Assembly: GCA_022113835.1 (NCBI GenBank)
Contig: JAILWY010000026.1
Span: forward strand, 8,831,001-8,895,000
DNA length: 64,000 nt
Direction of reading: 5' to 3'
From: Atopsyche davidsoni
Lineage: Eukaryota; Arthropoda; Insecta; Trichoptera; Hydrobiosidae
Shown: piece by piece, positions 1 to 12,841 of the stretch
How positions within the stretch are numbered: the first letter of the stretch is position 1
How the letters are laid out: each line of letters starts with the position of its first letter
The notes under the pieces: generated by a model
What the model was told of the DNA's origin: nothing
Databases searched by the model: none
What the model saw: the letters and a program-made list of their open reading frames with translations, nothing else
Position numbers and translations under genes: made by a program

Positions 1-1450
1 TTCCCTTCCCTCCCCCTCCTTCTGCTCTGTAGACTCCGGCCACGGCATTTCATACAAAATCATCATTGCTTACATCATGAATATCTTAAATTTCCTACTA
101 ATGTTTTATCAAATTAAACTTTTCGCTGATGATTACTCTTAGCCCGAACGTTTACTACAGATAGCAGAATATTCCCCTACCTGTCACACTCATGAGTTCC
201 CATATTGCCCTGTCATGATAACTTAAGTTCACTTGATTTCACATAATGAGATTCAAATAGAACATGACAATTGCAATATTCATATATTTTTTATGTTACC
301 TCTTGAATATCCGGTCACAGAATGCGATCTGATATCCAAGTGTTAGAAATAATACTCTTAAGTCTATTAAAACAATCAACATTTTGTGTTATCCCTTTAC
401 TCTCTAGACGGCCATATTTAAGTGCCGATCAAAAAAAGGTTGTGAGAGAGAGAGAGAGAGAGATTGTAGAACTTTAACCACCGGAAGCTAGAGAGGTAAG
501 AAGAACTTTGTGAGCTCCCATGCAGTTACATAGTAATTGTGCTATTCGGTAACAATCATACGATCTTGAAGCTTTTCTTTAATCAATGTAGCTCTATTTC
601 AAATAAACATTTAAATAATTTCATGTAAACATTAAACAATTTTACCATTTTAACAAATTATGTTTAGTAAAAAGCTTCACATGTGCTGGTATTTGCTGAT
701 GAAAATGTTTACCAGGTTCGAGGCCCGGTTTTCCACGATACCAAAATATTAATAATATTTTTCTTTTACTAAAATGATTTTCAATAAAGTAAATAGATAT
801 AAAAAGTACTACCTAACACAATATTTGTTGTGAAGTTAACATTGTACTATGGCCACTACTCAATTACTTAACTGCCATAAACATTTCTTGGAGATTTATA
901 ATAGAGAATAACCTTTCATAATAATTTGTGATCATAGTATAATGGATAACTTTACGTTTATTTCATAAATTAAATGTCAAACTGGAAAAAGAAATTATCT
1001 TTCATTTAAGCAATATACATACATCTAAATTATTTATTTAAATATCACAAGTAAATTTGTTTGCTAATTCTAAGTACAATAATGTTAAAATAAAATCTCA
1101 CCTTTAGTGTTGTTTCTATATTACATAATATAATTTTTATAGTAATATTTTTTATGCTTACATATTTGTATGGTGAATTTTCACTTGGTTAATGGAGAAT
1201 ATAAAATAGTGTTTAATATTAAAGCTATTATTAAGCATTTTATTTATATTTAAGACTCAAGATTTTATTGATTTTCATCTTTTCACATAATTTATGAAAA
1301 TTCTTACCTTCTAATTATTTCAATAATTATTTCAATTTCATAATTAAGATAATATAAACATTCATAAACCAATTGAAAATTAACATAATTTTACATAATC
1401 ATTTTGAATGTATTACATGAGGTGTATGTTAATCACATTTTTTGTGTTAG
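1..1450 (+). other. Rbfox1 intron (3' part)
   Basis: AT-rich sequence ending in the TTAG acceptor at 1447-1450. It holds a short (GA)n tract at about 443-462. I see no further exon: the splice-like string AGAG/GTAAGA near 492 is not preceded by anything resembling the end of the RRM. Confidence 0.6.
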
Positions 1451-4400
1451 GTAAACAATGCAACTGCCCGAGTACAAACGAAGAAACCTACAACAGTACC
1501 CAACGGTAAGATATTTATGTTATTTTTTTTCAGATTTCTTAATTTTTAACATTACTGTGTTTGTTTTACACACATTCAATTAACCCTCAATATTTCTGTG
1601 TTTTTTATTCAATTTGAATTTATTACTCAATTGTTTGTATGGAGTAATAAATTACCTACACTGCATGAACAATTATTAACAGATTATTGTTGAATCAATT
1701 GCCAGATTTTGACGATTAACATAACCTTAAAGTCCTTCCCATTATTAGGTCAAAGCGCTACAGCTAGCTTTTTTATTTCATTTAGTATCACTGACTAGGA
1801 ACGGATCAGTCTCTACATTGGGTGAGAGAGCTGTTTTATCACTTAGTGATATTGATGTTGATTGTTGTATGTACAGTACACATATCAAGTAGAAAAGCTA
1901 TTGAATGCAATATGACCCTCGCTTTGAACTGTTACAGAATGGCCCACTCTCTTGTGCTTTTTCGTGCAGATTGCATTACTCGATCCTCAGGTTTCATTTC
2001 TCTAAATCTATCCCTCAAACATCCGATAACTTGCTCCTTCTGTGTGTTGATTTAATGACAATGGTATGCTCCCTGTTTATTTTCTACACCAGGAATGAAC
2101 CTCTCACCTGGCTGTCACTCATTGCTCGGACACTACAAATGCTTGTTTAGATTCTGTGTGTATGTGTGTGCCATTATTACACTTGATATTTATTTCTAGT
2201 TTGATCACATGTCATACGTTACGACAACGGATGCTTAATGGTTGACTAAATTTGTAAATAATTTAGCATATTGAGAGTGGGTGGTAATTTATATAACATG
2301 TTGATTTTTTGTGTTTCATTTAGAGCATTAATGAATTTCCATTTCTATTGTTTTGTTACAGTGTGCGTGCAATGGCCTGAAGGTGCGTAACATTTACTTT
2401 TATCTCCTTATTTCGTCTGCTAGAACATTGGTTATGGAATTAGGCATATTTGATTGATATATTGATGGCATGTTAATTCCTTTTTTGAGTGAATCTTTGC
2501 CATGAATGCAAGTAAAAATTGTTTCACCGTAAATGCTACAATTTATAAATGTTTGTTAAAAATATACATAAACAAATCCTATGGTATCAATCTGCTCATT
2601 GCTTCATTTAAGTCTTTATTATTAAAAACTACGAGCGATGGGAATCTGTCGACATCCACTGTGCCGAACTGCTCGCCTCAAGCGTGCACACTACGATTCC
2701 ACAGATGTCGCACTCATCTCAGTTTATAACGATCAAATAAGATTAATACCATAGTTTCCTACAAAATAGTCAAAGTTGTATACCGGAGTATATTTTAGTC
2801 TGGTGTAAATTTCTTGTTCATGCAATATTAGGCAACTCGTATTTCATTAGTTTTAAACGTCACTCACTCTACAGACATCGAAAATTCTGATTACCTAACA
2901 AATTATTTATCACGAGATCTTATGAAATTTCTCATCAAAGTGACGGATACGCCGACAGTCGACTAACTTTACATTGAAACTGAACCGAGCAGTATAACAA
3001 AATGTGAGGACTCCAAACTGGATCTCCTTCCATGAATGTTGAAATGCCATCTCTCATATTGCTGGATGACAATAGTGGCTACTGAGCAATTGAGCATTCA
3101 TGGACACGGTGCGAGCAAAGAGAGCGCAGAGGAAACACAAAGAGAGGGACAGCTAGTGAGAGTTGAGTGTGTGTAGGCCTGCGGGTGTCGGGAGTGACGT
3201 GGCCGTGGCTGGCGCCGCCCTCGCCCGCCGCGCCGCCGCTGGTCCTGACGCCCCGCCACGCTGCCCAGCGCAGGAGGTACCGCCGCCACTAACGCCGCAT
3301 CCAGTAGTTTACTTTGTGTCTTATTTCCATCACCGTTGTGTAACTATCGCTCGGGATTGCACAAATTTTCCTGTGTATTTTTTGTTTTACATTTATCTAA
3401 CCGTTCTAACATCGCCTAAGCTAGTTTCACACAGCGAGATGTGATCTTGAGGGTAATAAGGAGCCGAATGTTTCGTTTTCAGACTCCTTCTCTTGCAGAC
3501 GTGCAAACCGACAGAGTCCTCGGATAATGTAAATTTTGACTGAATGTCGACTGTCCTCCGCTCCTACGCGTTCGTCTGGAGCGACTTTCCCATTTATTCA
3601 CGACTGAAAGAGTTCACTAATACCGGGGATCGATAAGATTCGCCACGTCGAGGCTCGCATTCCTCGTACAGACAAAATTTTCTCGACCGATGTCTCGTTG
3701 GGAGTTCGGGACAAAATTTTGCACAGGAATAATGGGAAAGGAGTCACCATACGGAGGAATCCCCTTCCGAGTATCGAAAACGTCATGCTCTTCTTGTTGC
3801 CTTCGATGTCGTCGGTTTACTCGATAATCATCTAATAGCTTTTACGTGCACGACTCGGCGGAGACTAGCATTTTAATATTGTCGCGTTTTACCATTTTAT
3901 TTGACACGCGTACACTATAAGCATGATAGGTGGAGGGCGACGTGCGACGCTCTCCGCGATGCGGGAGACCTCGGGCGGCTAGCGGTGGTCTAGCGGCTAG
4001 CGCCTAGCCTAGATTGCATTGTGTGTGTTGTGCATGTAGCCGCTGCACTCAGGGGGGTGGCCATCCAGCGCGGCCGCCACGCGGGGCTAGGCAGGCCCGC
4101 CGCTCTGCCCTTCCCGGCCGCCGCGCCCGTGTCCGCTGCCGCTGCGCCCGTTTCGGCCGCCGCTGCCGCCTTCGCCCGCCACGCCGGCTCGCTGGCCTCC
4201 GCTTTGCACCCCTATGGACAGTAAGTACGCCCCCGCCCAGCCGCCCACCCGCCCACCGCCGCCCCCGTCACTTGTCATCAAGTTGACGGTATTTATGATC
4301 CCTCAATTTATCACATCCTGTAATCCATGGCCACTTTGGTCAATGAATCGACAAAATCTCTGAGGTTTTAATGTCCGCTAATTGTGCCTGTTGTTTAGAG

Positions 4401-7400
4401 TATACAGTATCTTCTGTAAAAAAGTGAATTGCCAGGAATATTTATTCATTTTAGGTTTTTATATATTTTAAGTGCTGATTAGCAATAATTACTAATCAAT
4501 AATAATTAATAAAAATGTTAAATAAATAAATAATTGTTTATTTTTTGATTTCGTGATAATACTTTTGGAAATATTGTCACCTGAAATTGTTTACCCGAAA
4601 AGGAGATTGATCTTTCAAATATCATCCATCGTCAGTAATGGTTTCTTGAGTCTTCTAGATAAATTTTTTCTATGTTTGATGAATCATACCATTTTTTTTT
4701 TCTAACTAATGTAAATATATGTATTCATTTTTCTCCAGATAACATTTTTAAATATAATAGTAATAAATTACATATTACAAGGAGCTACTGTGAGCTTACA
4801 ACACTGTGCACACTTAGAGAACAAACCTTAGAATTTTAACTGTGAACAGATCTAATTTCTATCGTTTCAAATCGTTAGAAATAATTAACTAAATGTAAAT
4901 TTGCAACAAGTCAAATCCATGTCATATTGAACTTTAATATTTTCAGAGACACCGAGAGTTTAATTTTATATTAATAATATCCTTCCTTATTAAGGGAGAT
5001 TGATACTTTGCCATCGAATCAATAATGCTTTTTACAACACTGCAAACGGTTTTTACCAATGTCTTAACTTTTAAAATATTTTTCTACACTTAGGAACATT
5101 CAGTGCATGACTACCGAATGATAACAGAATAAACATCAAACATTTACTGTGTTAAAATGCTTTTCTATGTCTCCGTTAGATTTTGCGTCACAATAGTTAG
5201 ATTTATCATTTTTCTGCATCATAACAAACCTTGTAAATATTTCAAGTCTTGCATCAGTTTTAAGCATGCGATAAGAATGTAATGTAGTTTTATGTTTTTG
5301 ACTAAGTGTTGTAACAATTATTTTAATATTTTCAATACAATGATGATGCATTTACTTTGATTTATATCACATTATCGACTACTGTTTTTATTTATTTCTA
5401 AATAATTTATGATAATTTACTTAATAATATATATTATATATGCACAGTCTTGACTCGTGGTTTCTACGGCTGTACTTGCAGAAGAATAAAGGTTGCGAGT
5501 CTCAATTTGCATTATGATTAAATATTGTCTTGTTGGATGCCAGTACCTTGTGCAGATTATTATATGAAGTATATTTTGTTTTTCATAATTAAACTTTGTT
5601 CATTAACATTTTTTCTGCCTACAGTGTGTACTACGACCCTTACTATGCAGCAGCAGCGGCTAATGTGGACCCAAACTACAGATTGCAGGTAAATATAAAC
5701 ATATGTTTATTGTGATACAGTCTCATTTATAGATAAACGAATTTAAAAATAAAAACCCTGCTTGTGTCATATGTGCTGACTTTGTATTTTTGGATTGCAT
5801 TTATCTTAAAAAGCCATACTTTATATTATTGAATTAATAATTTAAAATTCAGTTTATAGAAAAATGCTATCGAAAAGTATAGGTCACACTTAATATGTTT
5901 AGTCTACTAATTATTTTAAATAGTGATGATGGATCGATGGATACATAAAGAAGTATAACCAACCATAAAAGATTACCAAACAACATGGCATTTTACAAAA
6001 GCCTGTATTAATTCTGAAACACATTCGAAAATTTTTTAATAAGTTACACAGAAATGATAGCATATCAACTCCATCAGCACGCTGATAAAGTAATCATTCT
6101 TTTATGAGCTTTTTGTCAAATATGATCAGTTCCTTTGATCAGTATAAATATGAATCATGAAAATATTCACTTAGTCATCTTATAGCACTATTCAAAATTG
6201 AACAATAATCATTGTCATGTTTGTAAAGTAATAATATATATACTTATGTACATTTGCAAATGTAAAATGCCATGCGTAAGAAGTTTTTTCGAAGCATAAT
6301 CATTCTTGTTACAGGCCGCCAAGCCCGTCGTGGAGGTAACGCCGTCCCCTAAGACTTGTTTGCTAATGCTTTCATTTTGAATCATGCTTACTTACCTGTA
6401 GATATTGTACTTGTGCCACGGTTATGTGTTTATACAAGTAATGTACGAGCGTTATCCTGCATATAGCTACCTACTGTATTGGCAACAGCTGCACATTTCC
6501 ATTCACTTCCATTTGAGGCTATTTGGTGGGACTGTGATCTACTTGTGGGGTTTTCTTGTTCATATGATGAATTATTTGTGCTTTCTTGTTATCTGGTGGA
6601 AAACCATTTCTGAGTTGTGACTAAACTGGTTATCTTTGTCTACTTGGATGCGATGGATACGCGTACACGCCGCGTCTTAAACGTCTGAGTCTGCATTGAA
6701 CTGATCTGTAGATTTCCTCCATAGATATAGTCTATTGTAGACATACAATCTTACTAACCGTACAATTTACACTAGAAAAATTATTCCTAATCCTAAACAT
6801 AAGATTGGATGATAGACTTTTGGATACTGTAATGTTTTTAATAATCATTTGATAAGTTTTGTACTTAGTTGATTATTTACATGTACACACGACCAGTTAA
6901 ATTATTAATAAATGACAATTCACATCACTACACTTAGCTGAAACCTCTGATCTCATCTCAGGAGAGGAAAACAATCTAATTTATATAATTTCCGTTTTAA
7001 ATATGAATTTATATTTTTTTGTTTTTGCATTCACATTCACACGGAGTATGAATTTTATTCATTCTCAGAATTTTAGCTAATAGGCAATTTATAGGCTACA
7101 TATCTCACTATTTATCATCTACTTATTTAATATAATAAAAAGTATTTATTTTAGGTATTCACCACATAAACGTAAAGCCAAAATAATCAAGGTTTATTCG
7201 TAATAATATATTTAGTGTAATTCTCTATAGAATTTGTGTATGAAAGATTTATTTCTCTATTCACTGATAATAATATTGTAAAAATCACTTTATATTTTGT
7301 GAAAATCTATTTTGATCAACGCAAAAATTAATTTAATGCATGATGTATTTTATCGTATCGGGAAAGTTTATCGCTTAATTCATTACAATAATTGTTTGAT

Positions 7401-8892
7401 ATTTTTTACTATGGTAAGCATGCACATTAGACCGTTACAATAACATTACTTTTGTTTTAAATGCCTATGGAAGTTAGAGCAGCTTACTTTCAGACCATTT
7501 TGTGTGTAACTTTGTGTCAGTTGGGTTGTGCTGTTGTTGTTTTTTTTTAAGAAGAATGAAAGCGAATATGAAAACACAAGATCTCTTATGTCCGTGAGTA
7601 TTGATTTCGTAAATACATAATATACTTACTTACACATCTTAATAATTTATAATTATTATTTGTGCACACTTAGTCAAACAATGCACACTTCCAAAAGTTT
7701 ATACTCGGCCATCAAGGCTTAACTTACCCTTACTCAGTAAACATATGAACTTATTTTATCATAGCGACACCGGGTTTAATACCAGGTTATCCGTTATCGA
7801 AGTTATTTCATTAATAATATTATTAGATATTTATTTTACAACAATTGGTAAAACCACCAAATTATGACAGTAGCGCTCTACACCCGACTTATTTATCAAT
7901 AAATGAGCAGTCATATTTACATATTGAATTAATATGAAATAAAAAAAAAACAGTTTATAGAGATCAAGTTTGCGCGGCTGCATAGCATGCCTAGCACGTA
8001 TGTTTGCTTTCATATTTTTCTCACTACAAATCTCAAACGCTTTTAATCGGGTCGCTTACAATTAATCCGCTAGCGTATTCATCATTTTCGAAATAAAAAT
8101 AGGTTTATAAAAAATCAAGTGGAAATAAATATGAATATCTTCTAATACCTACTTACATCCTTAACAAACTTCAAATCGAGCTTTCAATAATACGTGAGAA
8201 AGAAGTATCGTTCATCTTCCATACACAAATTTACCATCACTCAATACTACAGGTTAGCAGATACACTCCGAAAAAGATAGAATTAACGCTTCCAGGTTGA
8301 GAGCTCCTCTAACCTTCGCTGCGATGGTACACTTTCTTCACTCATTAGGGTACGGTGCAGGCGTCTGCTGTAACACTGTAACTTATATATGAGACGCAGC
8401 GTCTCGGCCGGCTTAACAGTGTAAGTTTCTGTCACAACCAAGGATTTTGTCCAGGCGGCTGCAGCTGCAGCGGCGGCGGTGTCCGCGTCCCCCCTCCTGA
8501 AGGCCCCACTCGGGCCCTCTCCCGCCGGCCTGGCTGCAGCTGCCGGCTACTCAGCCGCTGCACGCGCTGCCTACAGCGCCGCCCAGCCCGTGGCCAGCTA
8601 CACAGCTGTAGCGGGGTCAGTCTAATTTCTCTAATCGCTCACTTTTTTTCTCCACTTCACTTAATGAAATAAGTAAGCATCATTCTCGTGTATGTTTCAG
8701 ATACGGAAGAGAATATGCCGAACCCTACATAAGCCACGGAATTGGTCCTGTTCCGGGCTATGGGGTGAGTCATTATAATATTTGAGTATTGTAGAAATCC
8801 TTGAATAATACTTTTCTTTTGACTAATTTTTTTATTTTTTGTTGTAGGCTACCATGTACAGAAGCGGCTACAACAGATTCACCCCCTATTGA
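1451..8892 (+). CDS. Rbfox1: RNA-binding protein Rbfox1/A2bp1 (Fox-1 family), C-terminal coding exons (5'-partial)
   Basis: Fox-1 proteins bind (U)GCAUG in pre-mRNA and switch alternative exons on or off, mainly in neurons and muscle. I read eight coding exons: 1451-1505, 2362-2382, 4040-4220, 5625-5688, 6315-6335, 8455-8615, 8701-8764 and 8848-8892 (stop TGA 8890-8892). All introns are GT-AG and the phases join without a break, giving 203 residues. The first exon starts VNNATARVQTKK, the family sequence just after the RRM, so the start codon and RRM lie upstream of this window. The middle is Ala/Pro/Tyr-rich (VYYDPYY, a run of Ala, ASYTAVAGYGREY). The last exon ends MYRSGYNRFTPY, the hallmark C-terminus of the family (vertebrate YRGGYNRFAPY). 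Several exons are short and frame-preserving, so multiple isoforms are likely. Identification is secure; isoform structure is inferred. Confidence 0.93.
2362..2382 (+). CDS. Rbfox1: Rbfox1 21-nt microexon
   Basis: This microexon is flanked by TTGTTACAG and GTGCGT. Both boundaries are phase 1 and it encodes VCVQWPE with the split codons on either side. Because its length is a multiple of three, skipping it keeps the frame, so it could be an alternative cassette. It joins correctly to the 55-nt exon upstream and the 181-nt exon downstream. Confidence 0.85.
2383..4039 (+). other. Rbfox1 intron containing a CpG-rich island
   Basis: Most of this intron is AT-rich, but 3100-3300 is strongly GC/CpG-rich. 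It carries a CRE-like TGACGTGG at about 3195 and purine-rich sequence before it. Balanced, complex sequence continues to about 3970, in which the string GACAAAATTTT occurs twice (about 3671 and 3710). An open frame on the + strand (3163-3444) exists but has no recognisable product. An internal promoter or alternative 5' exon is one explanation, and a regulatory element another. Confidence 0.4.
4031..4036 (+). promoter_or_regulatory. UGCAUG Fox-binding motif on the acceptor of the 181-nt Rbfox1 exon
   Basis: TGCATG is followed by TAG and then the exon at 4040. UGCAUG is the high-affinity site of the Fox proteins themselves. Other copies I noticed in the gene's introns are at 1662-1667 and 7337-7342. 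A site overlapping the 3' splice-site region would be expected to block U2AF and promote skipping, so autoregulation is plausible. Confidence 0.55.
4040..4220 (+). CDS. Rbfox1: Rbfox1 GC-rich 181-nt exon
   Basis: The exon runs from the acceptor TGCATGTAG to the donor GTAAGT at 4221. It encodes an Ala/Pro/Arg-rich segment beginning AALRGVAIQRGR and ending HPYG, with two copies of APVSAAAA. It is far more GC-rich than its surroundings, and the GC enrichment begins about 100 bases upstream in the intron. Its polypyrimidine tract is poor, being GT-rich, and a UGCAUG motif sits directly on the acceptor. Both are signs of a regulated exon. Its length is not a multiple of three, so skipping would shift the frame. 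Confidence 0.85.
4221..8454 (+). other. Rbfox1 introns between the 181-nt exon and the 161-nt exon
   Basis: Apart from the exons at 5625-5688 and 6315-6335, this is AT-rich intron. I see no further exon, repeat or mobile element I can name. A small palindrome, GAGACGC-A-GCGTCTC, lies at about 8391-8405, some 50 bases before the acceptor of the 161-nt exon. Confidence 0.45.
6315..6335 (+). CDS. Rbfox1: Rbfox1 second 21-nt microexon
   Basis: This exon lies between TTGTTACAG and GTAACG and encodes AAKPVVE in phase 0 on both sides. It joins RLQ from the exon at 5625-5688 to the Ala run of the exon at 8455-8615. It can be included or skipped without a frame change. It is followed by a 2.1-kb intron, much longer than the last two introns of 85 and 83 bases. 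Confidence 0.75.
8848..8892 (+). CDS. Rbfox1: Rbfox1 terminal coding exon
   Basis: The acceptor is TTGTTGTAG. The exon encodes ATMYRSGYNRFTPY and then TGA. This is the diagnostic C-terminal tail of Fox-1 proteins and anchors the identification of the whole gene. Confidence 0.93.
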   Translation, partial: ATMYRSGYNRFTPY

Positions 8893-11800
8893 AGACTTCC
8901 CTCAATGCCAAATATCAATCCATGACTAAAAATAGATGCATAAGTCTGTTTTAAGAACTACTATTTTCATCTGTAAAGATGCCTGTTGTATGAATGAAAA
9001 TGAAATATATTTTAAATAAACCTTATCCATGGTACAAATATTAGCAGATCTGAAGGTTACACACGGAAGAGTTTAACCTACCAATAAGTTAATATGGATT
9101 TGCTACAATTGATGCAGTATCTCTGACAACATTTCATACAGTATCTTGACTCTGTTACCGAGGTCGTAATGGCCATTTCCCGAGTGTGGATAAATGACCA
9201 CTTTGTAAATTTCATATAAGGTTACTCTAAATATATTATTGAAATGTAATTGAAATTGCATCAACTGTTAATTTTTTTTTATACCAAAGTGATTACTAAT
9301 AATAACATTTTAATTTTAAAGAAAAACTAACAGCGTGTACATCCATTCAGATGGCAGCTACGTGAAAGTGAGCTAGCTTCGTGTTATAAATATGATACAT
9401 ATACTCAATCAATTATACTTCAATAGTGTATTTGATTTAGATATAGTAAAAAAAAACTATCATATTATACCTAAAAATAAATAGATGTAATTTTAGTATT
9501 AAAAATATTTCATTTACTCATGATATTATTTATCAGTTTTCGTTATTATTATTTTAATTTTTTTTTTACATTATTTTTAAATCAGCTGATGAGCTTTATT
9601 ATGTAAAATGAATCTTGAATATACTAAGTGCTATCTTCATTATTATTATTTTAATAGATCTTAAAAACTAATTTAAATATCTGTTCCTGCTCAGGGGCTC
9701 AACATATCGGTTCTATTTCATAGACGTGTAGGATAAAAATAACATATTATACATAAAGAATTGTATCCAGTCTTTTATAGTCACTCTAAAATGTGAGTCA
9801 TTCTAGGCTACTATAGAATTTCCTGTAAAGTAACAGCTGTATTTATAAAATCAACTATCATGTGAATTCTGTTTCCTGACACAAATAAAATAATGTAATG
9901 CTTTGAGTTTCACAGATCCAAAATAATTATTGTATTTTATGTTAAATGTCATTTATTTCATTATTGATGTACAAGAGTATCGGTTAATTATCTTATATTA
10001 AATTACTCTATGATTGATGTATAATATATTATGTTTATTAATTTTGTATGTGTTGAAGTAAATTCATAATTATGATTTAAATAGGTAAATAGTTTCTCGT
10101 AAACTGGTTAATGCCAAAAATGTACATTTACGTTTTTATGATTTCAATAGCATTTTTACAGTTGTATTATTTTACAATGTGATCAAAATTGAACAATGCT
10201 TAGTCTCTATAATAAATACTCGAGCAAAATACTGGTACATATAAAATAAAATTGTCTTTTTGGACATAATAATAACATGTAAATAATGTATTAATAGAAG
10301 TAATATTATTTGTTGTTCAATAATATATTTTAATCATGATTTTGATAATTCGTGTTTGAAATGATACGTATCAATACTCAAAGTTGTGAAATTACCAAGT
10401 TACTGTAATGATTTCCAATAATTTCAAGTATCCGTAGACTAAACCCTCGGTTTCCCTCTCACACTGGTGTGTGTCCTTGTCTCTCTAATGTCTCTTAGTC
10501 TGATTTTTCGAACAATTAGTTTTTTTTGTAGTAAGTCTCCGGCTTACTAAACTCAGTAATGTTTTATATTCTTACTTTTACAGTGTTTAATATTTTTCAA
10601 GGATTCCCTGATACGGTCGGTAATTATTGTGACATATCCATTTAAATTAATATAGAATGAACAGACCTATCGTTGTAAGTGTATTTTTTTAAACAAATTT
10701 GCCATTGTTATTTTGATAGTAAAAGGGATTGTGTAGATACCTACTCGAAAATGCTTATTATAGAATGTAGTCTTATAACATCGGCAATTGTTAATATTCA
10801 ATTACATTACTGTTTCCATGACTAAATCTCTCTAAATTGTGTCATATTACTAGTGAGTGAAAATAATGAGATTCTTTTCGACCAATACGAACTGGAGTTA
10901 ATGTGTGTTAGGCGAAATAGGTTTTATTTTTAAAAAGTCATCTTTATTTTTCAAAACCCTAGAAATTATCATAATTGTTAGTTTTCTACATTATATTGAA
11001 TTCATTCATACATTATTGTGTAATATAAAAGCATAATTTTGAAAAAAACATCACATCGATACTTATTCCATAATCACAATAGTTTCCATTTCGGTCGCTT
11101 GCTATTTTGCAAGTGTGATTATTATTTCACTGTAAGCAATCAGCGAATCTTTTTTGTTTTGTATAATAAGAAAAGTGTGTTTTTTCTGGAAATAAATTAA
11201 ACCAGTATTCTATATGCTCAAATCACATGTTAAACCATCAATAAATTTTATGAAAGAAAAAAGCATAAAATATTGAAAATGAATGTCTTCCGTTTTGCAC
11301 ACAATGTTTATTTAAGCACAAGATTCTAAGCACAATATCGATTATGTGTTTACTTATAATGTTCATGTAAAATATGTACAAGTAATTTACTTGTAAATAC
11401 CCTTGAGGTGTTAAACGGTGCACAAAGCGCATTTTTATGCTATTTGGCTAAAACGAAAGCAACATTCAATAATTGTGAGCAATTAGAAATATGCAGACTT
11501 GATTCTTTTTCATGTCATACTTTACATGTTGAATTCTCTCACAGTGTACTCATTTACATTATTAAATATAAGAACAAAAGTTTTCTTTCCGTCTTTTATT
11601 TTTATTCATTTAATAAACTATGCTCGCAACAACCGACCGGCTTGTGAGACATCGCAATAGCGTCGTAATGATTTTCATAATAATCTTCTCATTACTTACC
11701 ATATGGATTTCATCTCAGCCTGAATCTTCAAATTGTAGCACCAACAAACTGGAAATGAATTACATTTATTATTATTTAATCATCAATAAATAAAATGCTG

Positions 11801-11990
11801 ACTAAGAAAATGAATTGGTTTCATTATTAAGACTAGAAAAGTGATAAAAATTAAGCAAAATAGTCTGCATGTAAAACTTTAAGAGTTTAAAGGTACAAAA
11901 GGTATGTACTAAAAAATGGGCACAATATTGTCCTGCATATTAGGCTCTTGAGAAACCAGACAGAAAGTCCTTTATAACTCAAAATATATT
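8893..11990 (+). other. Rbfox1 3'UTR and downstream AT-rich sequence
   Basis: No open frame of interest follows the stop codon. Candidate AATAAA polyadenylation signals occur at 9015-9020, 9476-9481, 9884-9889, 10211-10216, 11191-11196 and 11612-11617. A long 3'UTR with several ends is possible, as is usual for neuronal RNA-binding protein genes, but the real end cannot be read from sequence alone. Confidence 0.45.
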
Positions 11991-12047
11991 TGGCTCAATA
12001 GTATATAGAATGGGTAGATAGGTTGTTGAAATTTTTGTTGGTCCTAA

Positions 12048-12572
12048 CACTAAAACTGCCACCGTCCCATTTTTGCCCGGCCGTCAATTTCGATCATCTC
12101 TAACTTTCTAAATTAATCTGAGATATTGAAAAATTTAGTTAATCAGTGTCTTTTATAAATAGACACAGTTGTACTTTTGTAATGACTATAGATTTGAAAA
12201 AAAAATGCCAAGAACCGCTGCTGTCAGGCTATTTTTGTCCCGCCATAGTAGGTAGGTGAGTATTATTCCACGCAATGTTCTGTTGTGTGGTTGTGGGTAG
12301 TATACAAAATGAACAACAGCAAGATTAAGCGCAGAGATCTTCTATTGCGATTGGGCGACAAGTATATTTGCAAGCAAAAAGATGAGCATTCCTATCGCGA
12401 TTCCAGAACTACAAAACGAAGGGCAAAATACAACGTAGAGTATTATGTAAAGAAGTATAATGAATTTAGGTCATTAAATAAAATATTAATATGGTATATA
12501 TTTGAGCCAATATTTTACAGAGGTAGATTCATTTGTACTCAATAAAACTCATTACAAATAAGTGTATGGGTG
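12048..12572 (+). mobile_element. Degenerate piggyBac-like element remnant
   Basis: The left edge starts CACTAAAACTGCC after CTAA (a mutated TTAA at 12044-12047), resembling the end of the neighbouring piggyBac-like element (CACAATGACTGCC). A TTAA at 12573-12576 is the possible right edge, though the right terminal repeat is weak. The open frame 12285-12545 (+) contains NNSKIKRRDLLLRLGDKYI followed by a basic segment. This resembles the part of piggyBac transposases just after the catalytic domain. No catalytic region is visible, so it is an incomplete or internally deleted copy. Confidence 0.4.
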
Positions 12573-12841
12573 TTAACTTTTACTAAAGTCGTACAGAGAT
12601 GAAATTAATAAAGCTTGACAATATTCAATAATTAACAATTTGCATTCAGAGAGAGACTAAGTAGCTGTTTGCTTATACATGAATTCTATTAAATCTTTGC
12701 ATCTTATTAATTTCAAAACTAGTCTTCTGTAAATAAAGATGAACGTAATAATGCGTAATTTGATCTGAGAAAGCAGTAAACCTGAATTCATATTTTTTTA
12801 TTCAATTGAAAATAATTATTTTCCTCTTGGAAGTTTCTTAA

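Noticed and set aside
700..740. GGTTCGAGGCC resembling a tRNA T-arm
   Set aside because: No box A or acceptor pairing is present at the proper distance.
3163..3444. 93-codon frame in the Rbfox1 intron
   Set aside because: It has an Ala/Pro-rich reading of a CpG island, no link to Rbfox exons by phase, and no recognisable domain.
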